NCBI GenBank assembly: GCA_946498375.1
Contig: CAMMOI010000003.1
Span: 1-57,466, forward strand
Source: an uncultured Mycoplasmatota bacterium
GTDB taxonomy: Bacteria > Bacillota_I > Bacilli_A > RF39 > UBA660
Reading direction: 5' to 3'
Length of the DNA: 57,466 nucleotides
Shown here piece by piece: positions 45,533-53,436 of the stretch. Made by a program: the position numbers and the translations under genes. The notes below the pieces were generated by a model. That model did not search any database, had not been told where the DNA came from, and saw nothing but the letters and a program-made list of their open reading frames with translations. The stretch's first letter is position 1, and each line of letters opens with the position of its first letter.

Positions 45533-46319
45533 AAACTCCCATAGACATAGTTTCTGGTAATGTTGATCCTCCATCTATTACAATGCCTTGAGCTGTAATA
45601 TAACTTGCCTCATCAGATGCTAAAAAAGCTGCAAGTTCTCCAACTTCTTCAATAGTCCCTAATCTTTTCATTGGAATAGCTGAGGCAATAGAGTTTATAA
45701 CACTCTCTGGATCATTTGAATTAGTTTCTTTAGCCATATTTTCTACCATTGGCGTTTTTATATATCCAGGCATAATAGCATTTACTCTAATATTATCATT
45801 TACTACTTCAGCAGCTAAAGATTTAGTAAATCCAATTAAAGCAGCTTTTGTAGTAGCATAAGCTACTTCTCCACTATCTGCAACTAATGGACCGGTCACA
45901 CTAGATAAATTTATAATTGAAGCATTTTGGCTTTCTTTTAAATATGGTAAAGCTGCTAAAGTTACATTCCAAGTCCCTTTAATATTAATATCAAAATGTA
46001 AATCTCTTAAGGATTCACTCATATTCTCAAATTTATCTAATGAACAAATTCCCGCATTGTTAACTAAAATATCAATCTGTTTAAAATCATTTTTAATTAT
46101 CGGCATTACCTTTTTTACAGCTAAATTATCTTTAATATCAGCTTTATAGGCCCTAACTTCATATCCTGAAGCTTGCAAATCTTTAGCTACATCAAATACT
46201 TTATCGTTATAATCAATAATTGCTACCTTTGCCTTATATTTTAAAAACACTTTTACTATTCCCAAGCCATTTCCCATGGCTCCACCTGTAATAATAGCTA
46301 CTTTATTTTCTAACTTCAT
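45531..46319 (-). CDS. Short-chain dehydrogenase/reductase
   Basis: A 262-residue classical SDR. The cofactor loop is TGGAMGNGLG, followed by NNAG, the catalytic Ser in INLSSVTGP, YATTK (Tyr-x-x-x-Lys) and the C-terminal YITAQGIVIDGG. It resembles the UcpA and 3-oxoacyl-reductase groups; the substrate cannot be set. Confidence 0.88.
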   Translation of the reverse strand: MKLENKVAIITGGAMGNGLGIVKVFLKYKAKVAIIDYNDKVFDVAKDLQASGYEVRAYKADIKDNLAVKKVMPIIKNDFKQIDILVNNAGICSLDKFENMSESLRDLHFDINIKGTWNVTLAALPYLKESQNASIINLSSVTGPLVADSGEVAYATTKAALIGFTKSLAAEVVNDNIRVNAIMPGYIKTPMVENMAKETNSNDPESVINSIASAIPMKRLGTIEEVGELAAFLASDEASYITAQGIVIDGGSTLPETMSMGV

Positions 46320-46376
46320 GTCATCCCTCTTTCTATACTTTTAGCATATCATAATTTTTAATTTTTAACTAATAAA

Positions 46377-47621
46377 TTATTTATAATATACATCAATATC
46401 TACAAAAGCATTTATTCCATCTACTTTTCCATCATCACATAGTTGCCACATTTTATAATCCCCCTCATAAGTTACTTGAGTATTATACTGAGCAAGCCAA
46501 ATAGGATAATCAGTCTTCATCCACATATTTTCTAGATATGTTTTGCTACTATATAACATAGGAGTATAACCGTTATCTTCGATTACTTCTAAGAAACTCT
46601 CAGCCATGGAAGTTAAGCCAAAAAAGCTTAAATTGTAAGCATTAAAGTCCTTCCATTCTTCCCAATCAAAAACAACTGGCATTTCAATATCATATTTTTT
46701 AATTTTTTTGACAACCCATTTAGCTTGTTTTTTAGCTTCTTTGGCATTAGAGGCATAAGAATAAAAGTAAATACCTACAGGAATATCAGCTTTATTAGCA
46801 GCTTTAATGTTTTGTTCAAAATATTCATCTACAAAATATTCTCCATCTTTTCCTCTAGTTCCACCTAATCTAATCATTACAAATTCTACTCCGGCAGCTT
46901 TAACTTTATCAAAATCTATTTCTTTTTGCCATTTAGATACATCTATGCCTATTTTGGTATCTTTGGTTTTATATTGAGCATAAATATCATTAAAATCAGT
47001 ATATTCTGGTTCAATATTTTGATTAGTATTAGTAGTATTATTATCTGTAGTAGCAGGAATAACCGGTTCATAAACATTTAAAGTAAATTGTTTTTGAGAT
47101 TCATTGCCATTAATATCTACAGCTTTAAAAACAAGTTCATATGCTCCAGCTGTATTTAAATCATATTCGCCTTCTATATAACACTTAGGAGACGAATCAT
47201 AATTATCTCCACATAAAATATCATCCGTTAAAGTATCTTCACTACCAACTTTTAATGTATATTTGCTATTTAACCAAATTAAAGGTGGCGTTGTATCTTC
47301 TATTGTTATTTCATAAGAATATGGAATTTTAATTCCTTCCTCATTAACAAATTCAAATTCTATTCTTTTTTTTCCAAGAGTTGTAGTATCAATATTATAA
47401 TCATCTACTATTTTACCATTAATATCTAAAATAAAATTAGAAACCTTAACTTCACTATTAAACTCAGCTGTCAAATTTTTTACTAAATCAACTTCTATTT
47501 TAGCATTTTTAATTCTAATATAATTAAATATTTTAAAAATACTTATTATTAAGACCAGTAAAATTATTAACCCGACACAACCTATAATAATATTTTTTCG
47601 ATTTAATTTTATTTTTTTCAT
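46377..47621 (-). CDS. Membrane-anchored GH25 lysozyme with Ig-like domain
   Basis: A 414-residue protein with an N-terminal anchor helix (residues 10-32), one to two Ig-like/DUF5011-type domains (DTTPPLIWLNSKY, AGAYELVFKAVDINGNESQ) and a C-terminal GH25 muramidase (KIGIDVSKWQ, VMIRLGG, the catalytic DxE in PVVFDWEEW, and YPIWLAQY). It would cut the peptidoglycan glycan chain, for wall turnover. The Ig-like part is of the same kind as in the protein at 21618. Confidence 0.88.
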   Translation of the reverse strand: MKKIKLNRKNIIIGCVGLIILLVLIISIFKIFNYIRIKNAKIEVDLVKNLTAEFNSEVKVSNFILDINGKIVDDYNIDTTTLGKKRIEFEFVNEEGIKIPYSYEITIEDTTPPLIWLNSKYTLKVGSEDTLTDDILCGDNYDSSPKCYIEGEYDLNTAGAYELVFKAVDINGNESQKQFTLNVYEPVIPATTDNNTTNTNQNIEPEYTDFNDIYAQYKTKDTKIGIDVSKWQKEIDFDKVKAAGVEFVMIRLGGTRGKDGEYFVDEYFEQNIKAANKADIPVGIYFYSYASNAKEAKKQAKWVVKKIKKYDIEMPVVFDWEEWKDFNAYNLSFFGLTSMAESFLEVIEDNGYTPMLYSSKTYLENMWMKTDYPIWLAQYNTQVTYEGDYKMWQLCDDGKVDGINAFVDIDVYYK

Positions 47622-47720
47622 AACAACTTTCCATTCTAATATTATTTTAACATAAATGAATTTCTTACAACAGTGAATGTCTATAAAATAAAAAAATAAA
47701 ATTTAATTAAAAATTAAATC

Positions 47721-48176
47721 TTATTTATCAGTAGATCCAAATCCACCAGTACGTATGGTATTTGTTTGATCATTTTCAGTTAAAAAATATTTTAAAAATA
47801 TTGCTTGACCAATTACATCGCCTTTTTTTATTTCGATATCATGATCTTGAAAATTAAAAAACTGAAAATAGAAATGCCCATCATTAGTTTCATTACCGTA
47901 GTAATCTGCATCAATAACACCTACAGAATTTGCCATAATTAACCCTTTTTTAGGACCGCTACTGCGGTTTACAAGCATTACATACTCATCTTTTTGGCAA
48001 TATACCTTCAGCCCTGTTGGAATTAAAGTAGGTTTAATGCCTGGCTCATATTTTTTTATAGTTACATCCTCAGCTGCTTCAATATCATATCCGGCACTAT
48101 AGGTCGTGGCCCTTTTAGGTAAATTAATATTTTTATCTTCCCAACCTTTTGCTATTTCAAATCCTCTTGTTTTCAT
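47721..48176 (-). CDS. dut: dUTP diphosphatase
   Basis: A 151-residue trimeric-type dUTPase that removes dUTP and supplies dUMP. The motifs AGYDIEA, NRSSGPKKGLIMAN, GVIDADYYGNE and the C-terminal RTGGFGSTDK are all visible. It lies two bases from nrdG, so nucleotide synthesis genes are grouped (nrdD-nrdG-dut). Confidence 0.94.
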   Translation of the reverse strand: MKTRGFEIAKGWEDKNINLPKRATTYSAGYDIEAAEDVTIKKYEPGIKPTLIPTGLKVYCQKDEYVMLVNRSSGPKKGLIMANSVGVIDADYYGNETNDGHFYFQFFNFQDHDIEIKKGDVIGQAIFLKYFLTENDQTNTIRTGGFGSTDK

Positions 48177-48178
48177 TT

Positions 48179-48670
48179 TTACTCCTCTAATAATATAATT
48201 TTATCATTTTTTAAACTTTTTATAACATCAATTACTCTTTGATTAGATGATCCACACCATTTAAGTTTAGGATTATGTAAATCATCTACATATTGCCCAT
48301 CTACTAAAACATCAATATAATTGAGTATCTCTTTATTTTTTAACATCTCAAATTCAAACCCACTCCATACCCATAACGTTTTATTAGGATATTTTTGTTT
48401 AAATTCTTTTGCTAGTAAAGTGACTTCTTGGATATTTTTAGGATGAAGTGGTTCACCACCTAATATTGATAAACCACTTATATACTCCTTAGAACAAAGT
48501 TCTAAAATACTATTTATAGTATCTTTAGTAAATTTTTCGCCTGAATTAAAATCATGAGTTTCTGGATTAAAACAATTTTTACAGTTAAATGTACATCCTT
48601 GTACAAAAATAGATATTCTAATTCCTGGACCATTAGAGATATCCATTTTTCTTATTTTATTATAACGCAT
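48179..48670 (-). CDS. nrdG: Anaerobic ribonucleotide reductase activating protein
   Basis: A 163-residue radical SAM enzyme that forms the glycyl radical on NrdD. The cluster motif is CTFNCKNC, and SILGGEPLHPKNI is the SAM-binding part. It abuts nrdD (no gap). Confidence 0.95.
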   Translation of the reverse strand: MRYNKIRKMDISNGPGIRISIFVQGCTFNCKNCFNPETHDFNSGEKFTKDTINSILELCSKEYISGLSILGGEPLHPKNIQEVTLLAKEFKQKYPNKTLWVWSGFEFEMLKNKEILNYIDVLVDGQYVDDLHNPKLKWCGSSNQRVIDVIKSLKNDKIILLEE

Positions 48671-50833
48671 TTAAGCTGCCTCTAAATCCTTGTTATCTAC
48701 ATGTAATACTCGTTCTTTTATTTCTTGAGTACGACCTCTATTCCAAAAATTAGTTCCAATATAGCCACAAGTACGACGAGCAACATTTAATTTATCATGA
48801 TCTCTATTTCCACAATTTGGACAATACCATTCTAAATTATCATCAATTAAAATTTCTTTATCATAGCCACATACTTGACAATAATCGCTTTTTGTATTTA
48901 ATTCAGCATACATAATATTATCATAAATAAAATTAATAATTTCTAAAACAACATCAATATTATTTGTCAAATTAGGGGTTTCAACATAGGAAATAGCCCC
49001 ACCAGGAGAAAGTTTTTGAAAATCACTTTCTAATTTTAATTTAGTAAAGGCATCTATCTCTTCAAAAACTGGTACATGATAAGAATTAGTTATATAATCA
49101 CGATCAGTTATTCCTTTAATTACACCAAATCTTTCTTTTAAGGCTTTAGCAAACTTATAAGTTGTAGCCTCAATTGGTGTGCCATAAACACTATAATCAA
49201 TATTCTCGGCTTTTTTCCATTCGTTGCATTTATCTACCATTTTTTGCATTACTGCAAGACCAAAAGGTTTACCTTCTTGAGGATCAGTATGACTTTTCCC
49301 TGTCATATATTTAACACACTCATATAATCCTGCATATCCTAGCGAAATTGTTGAATATCCATTATGTAGCAAATCATGAATAGATTCTCCTTTTTTTAAC
49401 CTAGCTAAAGCTCCGTGTTGCCATAATATAGGAGCCACATCACTAGTTACTTTAGATAGACGTTTATGTCTTATTTGCAAAGCTCTATGGCATAATTCTA
49501 AGCGCTCTTCAAAAATTTTCCAGAAATCATCAAGATCTTTATCAGAGGATAAAGCTACATCAACCAAATTTATTGTAACAACTCCTTGATTAAAGCGACC
49601 ATAATATTTTGGCTTACCATGTTCATCTACATAAGGTGTCAAAAATGAACGGCATCCCATACATGGATAACATTGGCCATTTCCATTAGCATCTATTTTA
49701 TTTTCTTTCATTACTTTCTCAGAAATATAATCAGGAACCATTCGCTTAGCTGTACATTGAGCAGCTAATTTTGTTAAATAATAATATTTACTATCTGGAT
49801 GAATATTATCCTCTTCTAAAACATATAAAAGTTTAGGAAATGCTGGAGTAATATAAACCCCTTTTTCGTTTTTCATTCCTTCAATTCGTTGTTTTAAAAC
49901 CTCTTCAATTAGCATTGCAAGCTCTTCTTTATATTCATCTGTTTCTCCTAAATACATACAAACAGATAAAAATGGAGCTTGACCATTAGTAGTTGTCATT
50001 GAATTAATTTGATATTGGAATGTTTGAACTCCATCAGTAATTTCTTTAGCTAAATCTTCCTGAACAAACTGCTCTATTTGTTTATCAGATAGTTTTCTGG
50101 CTTTATATTTTTTTTCATAATATTCTTTTGAGGATCTAATAAATGGTGCAAGGTGTGTTAAAGTAATTGTACATCCTCCATATTGACTAGAATTAACTGC
50201 TGTAATTAATTGAGTTGCAATAGTCATTGCTGTTAAAAAACGGTGAGGTTTTTCAATCATTACATCGTTAATATTAGTGCCATTTTGTAACATATCCTCT
50301 AAATTAATTAGATCACAATTATGTAAAGCGTTTTGAGCAAAATAATCAGCATCATGGAAATGAATTATTCCCTCATCATGAGCCTTAACTATATCCTCAG
50401 GCAACAAAAACCTTCTAGTAATATCAGTAGAAGTAATTCCTGCCAAATAATCTCTTTGAGTTGTAACTACTTTAGCATTTTTATTAGAATTTTCAGTATT
50501 CCAATATTCGGATTCACCATCAATTAGTTCCTTAATTGCTAAATCAGTAGTATTACTTTTTCTTACTAGTTCTCTAGTATAGCGATAAGTAATATATTTT
50601 TTAGCTAAAGCATATTTGCCAATAGACATTAATTTAACTTCGATTATGTCTTGGATATCTTCTACAAGTATCCTTTTTTTGCCTAATTTTTCAATATATT
50701 TTATTATATTTTTTATTTGTGTAGGAGATGCTTGATCAGATTCTTCTACTTCGTTATTAGCTTTATTGATAGCTGTTTCAATTTTTTCGGGACACCAATC
50801 TACCATATGTCCGTCTCTTTTTATAACTTTCAT
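48671..50833 (-). CDS. nrdD: Anaerobic ribonucleoside-triphosphate reductase
   Basis: A 720-residue class III reductase. An ATP-cone is at the N-terminus (IKRDGHMVDWCPEKIETAI). The active-site region contains CYPCMGCRSFL. The C-terminal zinc site is CQVCGYDKE and CPNCGNRD, and the glycyl radical is in CGYIGTNFWNRGR. It works only without oxygen. The promoter has a Crp/Fnr-type palindrome centred about 42 bases before the likely start. Confidence 0.96.
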   Translation of the reverse strand: MKVIKRDGHMVDWCPEKIETAINKANNEVEESDQASPTQIKNIIKYIEKLGKKRILVEDIQDIIEVKLMSIGKYALAKKYITYRYTRELVRKSNTTDLAIKELIDGESEYWNTENSNKNAKVVTTQRDYLAGITSTDITRRFLLPEDIVKAHDEGIIHFHDADYFAQNALHNCDLINLEDMLQNGTNINDVMIEKPHRFLTAMTIATQLITAVNSSQYGGCTITLTHLAPFIRSSKEYYEKKYKARKLSDKQIEQFVQEDLAKEITDGVQTFQYQINSMTTTNGQAPFLSVCMYLGETDEYKEELAMLIEEVLKQRIEGMKNEKGVYITPAFPKLLYVLEEDNIHPDSKYYYLTKLAAQCTAKRMVPDYISEKVMKENKIDANGNGQCYPCMGCRSFLTPYVDEHGKPKYYGRFNQGVVTINLVDVALSSDKDLDDFWKIFEERLELCHRALQIRHKRLSKVTSDVAPILWQHGALARLKKGESIHDLLHNGYSTISLGYAGLYECVKYMTGKSHTDPQEGKPFGLAVMQKMVDKCNEWKKAENIDYSVYGTPIEATTYKFAKALKERFGVIKGITDRDYITNSYHVPVFEEIDAFTKLKLESDFQKLSPGGAISYVETPNLTNNIDVVLEIINFIYDNIMYAELNTKSDYCQVCGYDKEILIDDNLEWYCPNCGNRDHDKLNVARRTCGYIGTNFWNRGRTQEIKERVLHVDNKDLEAA

Positions 50834-50861
50834 ACTCTTACCTCACTTATTTTACAAACTA

Positions 50862-50926
50862 ACTATAGCACAAGTTTTACAATTCTTGTTGTTGCAATTG
50901 CAACATTTATATAAAAATGTTAAAAT
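50862..50926. promoter_or_regulatory. Divergent nrdD / Crp-Fnr promoters with shared 16-bp palindrome
   Basis: The perfect palindrome TGTTGCAATTGCAACA lies at 50890-50905. For the regulator gene it overlaps the -35 (TTGCAA 50898-50903, 17 bases, TAAAAT 50921-50926), fitting repression. For nrdD the -10 is TATAGT with TGC before it (50862-50867, minus strand), so the palindrome centre falls near -42, the class II activator position of Crp/Fnr proteins. Confidence 0.7.
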
Positions 50927-50945
50927 TTATTTTGAGGGATTAAAA

Positions 50946-51581
50946 ATGAATGAATTGCTTTATAATATAACTGGTAGAAATTTAGAAAAACTAATGCTTT
51001 ATTTAGAGGCAAATAGCCTATTCTTCAAGAAAAACACCGCTATTTTATCTAATTTATTAGATGAGAATGTAATATGTTTATTAATAAGTGGAAAAGTTCA
51101 AATTATTAAAAATGATTTTAACGGAAATCAAGTAATAATGGAAATTTTAGAAAAAAATGCAATTTTTGGAACTACTATTTTTGGAATAAATAATAGTGAT
51201 TATGAAATTAAAACTTTAGAAGATTCTAAAATTGTTATAATAGATTTTAATAATATTATTAGCAATACAGCTAATACAGTTTATACAGATCAGTTTTTGA
51301 AAAATTTACTTAAATTCACGGCTCATAAAATTAAGGAAAATAACGAACGCATTGAAATATTAACATGTAAAACGATTAGAAATAAGTTATTAGCATATTT
51401 TAAACAGATGGCTAAAAGTAGTAACTCTCGAGTTATTTACCTGCCTTATAGTTTAACTAGACTAGCCGATTATTTAGCAGTAGATAGATCGGCAATGTCC
51501 AGAGAATTAAAAAACTTAAAAGATGAAGGATTTATTGAAATAAAAGATAAAAAGATTAAATTAAAATATAATGATTATTAA
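50946..51581 (+). CDS. Crp/Fnr-family transcriptional regulator
   Basis: A 211-residue regulator with an N-terminal cyclic-nucleotide-like barrel (about residues 15-115), the long dimer helix and a C-terminal winged helix (SLTRLADYLAVDRSAMSRELKNLKDEGFI). The N-terminal Cys cluster of oxygen-sensing FNR is absent; only isolated Cys residues are seen, so the signal is unknown (heme, nitric oxide, redox or none). I start at ATG 50946 (GAGGG upstream); an upstream in-frame extension is inside the promoter. It is divergent from nrdD and a likely regulator of it. Confidence 0.88.
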   Translation: MNELLYNITGRNLEKLMLYLEANSLFFKKNTAILSNLLDENVICLLISGKVQIIKNDFNGNQVIMEILEKNAIFGTTIFGINNSDYEIKTLEDSKIVIIDFNNIISNTANTVYTDQFLKNLLKFTAHKIKENNERIEILTCKTIRNKLLAYFKQMAKSSNSRVIYLPYSLTRLADYLAVDRSAMSRELKNLKDEGFIEIKDKKIKLKYNDY

Positions 51582-51611
51582 AAGACTTGTAAATTTAAAC
51601 AAGTCTTTTAA
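51578..51611. terminator. Bidirectional terminator between the Crp/Fnr and LysM genes
   Basis: A 13-bp perfect stem (51578-51590 with 51599-51611) has A and T flanks on both sides. It overlaps both stop codons. Confidence 0.75.
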
Positions 51612-52087
51612 TAATAGTTATCAATTGGAATATAAATTATCTGTCCTACTCTAATTAAATTAGCATTTTTAATTTTGTTTATTTGAACTAACTGATTAAC
51701 TGAGGTATGATATCTCATTGCAATTTCTGATAAAGTATCATTTTGTTTAACAGTATAACTAATTAAGTGATTTGTATTATCAACACTAAGTATGCGAATT
51801 TGTTCATTAGGATAAATTAAATTAGGATTAGATATGTTATTCCATTTTACTAAATCACTTACACTAACATTATATTCTAAAGCAATCTTAGATAAAGTAT
51901 CTTTATTTTTAACAATATAAACTATGCTCTTAGTATCACCACTAATTTGATGATTATATTCCTTATAAATCTTTAAAATTTCATTAGGATAAATCAGATT
52001 AGGGTTAGATATATTATTCCATCTTGTCAAATCATTTACACTAACATTATATTCTGAAGCTATTTTAGATAAAGTATCCCCTGATAC
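51608..52087 (-). pseudogene. LysM-repeat protein, 5' part removed by insertion
   Basis: The readable part has three LysM repeats. The first is cut at its start and begins [16 protein letters not shown] at 52087. It is followed by [16 protein letters not shown] and [16 protein letters not shown], each with a [12 protein letters not shown]- or [10 protein letters not shown]-type second half. There is no start codon with a ribosome site. Upstream of 52088 the sequence switches to recombinase-derived DNA in another frame. The intact gene was probably a secreted peptidoglycan-binding protein, with its 5' half now on the far side of the island, outside the window. Confidence 0.75.
52074..52087. 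other. Element-end / attachment-like palindrome at the LysM junction
   Basis: GTATCCCCTGATAC (arms GTATC and GATAC) is followed by a T-rich stretch and then TGTAATATTTTT. It matches 12 of 14 positions of the palindrome at 53417, which lies just past the 3' end of the intact recombinase gene, with the same T-rich flank. It therefore marks the recombinase-side end of the element. Half of it codes for the LysM repeat. Confidence 0.5.
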
Positions 52088-52330
52088 ATTTTTTCTGTAA
52101 TATTTTTGTTAAACCCTTCTTTTATTTTATTTTTATCTAAATATTTTTTAAATATATCTTTTTTGTTATCTAATATAACACTTTCTAATATTTCATAATT
52201 ATTTGTATGGGTTGTACAGACATGATATTTTGAATATGTTTTATTAATCACAAGTTGTATAACTTCTTCCTGTTTTAGTTTGATATCTAATAGTTATTCT
52301 ATGCTTGCAATCACCACAATATAGGTTGCT
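52088..52330 (-). pseudogene. Serine recombinase remnant
   Basis: On the minus strand TYSKYHVCTTHTNNYEILES and VILDNKKDIFKKYLDKNKIK closely match the zinc-ribbon and following region of the intact recombinase at 53437-54987. The upstream part (52255-52325) also matches but with small deletions. The last codons (KNIT) match the recombinase C-terminus, so the coiled-coil region between was deleted. It is a dead second copy. Confidence 0.75.
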
Positions 52331-52364
52331 AAAGAATAAATATAGGAATAATAATAGTTTTAAG

Positions 52365-52789
52365 AAACAAAAAAACATCCAAAATTCTTATTTTCATTAA
52401 AAATTATAGGATGATTTAATTTTTATTAATTATTATTTTTTAATTTTAAAGTTTTTACAAACCTATTTATTAAAGCCGGCTTTGCAAATTGTTCTTCTAG
52501 TACTAATACACTATTTTTATATCTATTATAGGCTTTATCATAATTTCCTTGTTCAATTTGTTCAACACAATAACCTACTATATTATCATAAATATAGTCA
52601 TAAATAATATCTGATTGTTCTTCTCTATTAATCATTTCAACAATTATTGGTGCTACTTCATAGTAGTGTTCTATATCTTCCTTTGTAACAAAATTATCTC
52701 TAAACCATCTTAATACTAATAATTCATAACAATTATCATCAAAATTTTCTTAAAAATATTTCATACAAGCCGAAGTTAAATAACATTTA
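52365..52789. repeat. Direct repeat, copy 1 (3' CFI-domain region plus terminator)
   Basis: About 425 bases are nearly identical to 55502-55926 (constant offset 3137). The repeat covers the last 115 or so codons of the CFI-box-like gene and its terminator. By eye, differences are a handful of substitutions until about 52750, then more. Confidence 0.85.
52369..52413 (-). terminator. Terminator of module 1
   Basis: On the minus strand CATCC pairs with GGATG (inner part imperfectly paired) and seven T residues follow. The same structure is at 55506. Confidence 0.6.
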
Positions 52790-52980
52790 ACATCAGTATG
52801 TTCTGTACTACCATTTGTTGTGTCTATAATATGTGCTGACTTTGAATTACTATCAACTGCAATGTGAATTGATTCATGTGAGCCCTTAGGATCTGATGTG
52901 TAAACATCTATTTTAGTATCATATTTACTACTATTTGGAATAGTCGCTTTTATTATTGGTTTATCTGACACTTTTACCAC
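52426..52980 (-). pseudogene. CFI-box-like protein of module 1, one in-frame nonsense codon
   Basis: A unique N-terminus (MVKVSDKPIIKATIP to about residue 65) is followed by KCYLTSACMKYF, a TAA stop, and then, in the same frame, ENFDDNCYELLVLRWF through to LKLKNNN. Copy 3 has CAA (Gln) at the stop position, so a single C-to-T change explains it. The region after the stop is clean over 105 codons. The conserved part resembles CFI-box C-terminal domains (Cys motif, then LRxFRDN and YYEVAPIIVE). It overlaps the end of its partner gene by 20 bases, so the pair is coupled. Confidence 0.8.
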
Positions 52981-53335
52981 TTTCTTTCTCTAAATCAGAT
53001 ATAATTTTACCAATTTGGAATATAGAATATGATATACCTTCTATATGAAACTTATCATCCAATTCAACTAAACATAATTCTAATTGTGAAATAATAGATT
53101 CTATTTCTTTATATTTATCTGCAATTTTTTTGTAATTTTTTGTTTCAAAACTATTTCTCCAATCCTTTATTTCTGCATATACATAATTTAAATATTCAAT
53201 TATTTGTTGTTTAGTCAATTCAAAATATGGCTTATCATCTAAAACTTTTGCCTCTTCTATAGCTTGTTTTAAATTTGATAAGGCATAATTCAAGTTATTA
53301 GAAAATTCTAAACTAGTTTTTTCGTTATCTTCCAT
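52961..53335 (-). CDS. Module 1 variable partner protein, helical, unknown
   Basis: A 124-residue, strongly helical and acidic protein (SNNLNYALSNLKQAIEEAK, YKKIADKYKEIESIISQ) without signal or membrane segments. It is the first gene of module 1, with the shared leader at 53345. It shows no likeness to the partner proteins of modules 2 and 3. Its stop overlaps the start of the CFI-like gene. Function unknown; a binding partner, toxin or immunity protein for the CFI-like product are all possible. Confidence 0.65.
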   Translation of the reverse strand: MEDNEKTSLEFSNNLNYALSNLKQAIEEAKVLDDKPYFELTKQQIIEYLNYVYAEIKDWRNSFETKNYKKIADKYKEIESIISQLELCLVELDDKFHIEGISYSIFQIGKIISDLEKESGKSVR

Positions 53336-53344
53336 TAGCAGAGT

Positions 53345-53368
53345 TCCTTTCTTGGCTTATATTATAAA
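53345..53368 (-). promoter_or_regulatory. Shared module leader, copy 1 (promoter -10 and ribosome site)
   Basis: These 24 bases are identical to 57441-57464, upstream of the module 3 partner gene. On the minus strand they contain TATAAT and end in AAGAAAGGA, giving a very short leader before the start codon. Confidence 0.7.
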
Positions 53369-53416
53369 ATTTTTTTAATAAATCAATAATTTTACTTATT
53401 ATTCCCTATAAAAATT

Positions 53417-53430
53417 GTATTCCATGATAC
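53417..53430. other. Element-end / attachment-like palindrome after the recombinase gene
   Basis: GTATTCCATGATAC, six bases past the recombinase stop codon, matches the LysM-junction palindrome (52074) at 12 of 14 positions. The recombinase-side flanks also match (T run, then TGTAATATTTTT). It is the boundary between the recombinase unit and module 1. Confidence 0.5.
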
Positions 53431-53436
53431 ATTTTT

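Noticed and set aside
50766-50945. N-terminal extension of the Crp/Fnr protein
   Set aside because: The 60 extra codons overlap nrdD and the divergent promoters; ATG 50946 has its own ribosome site and gives the normal family length.
52060-52251. Minus-strand 63-residue ORF as a gene
   Set aside because: It fuses recombinase remnant codons with out-of-frame LysM sequence across the junction; not a real gene.
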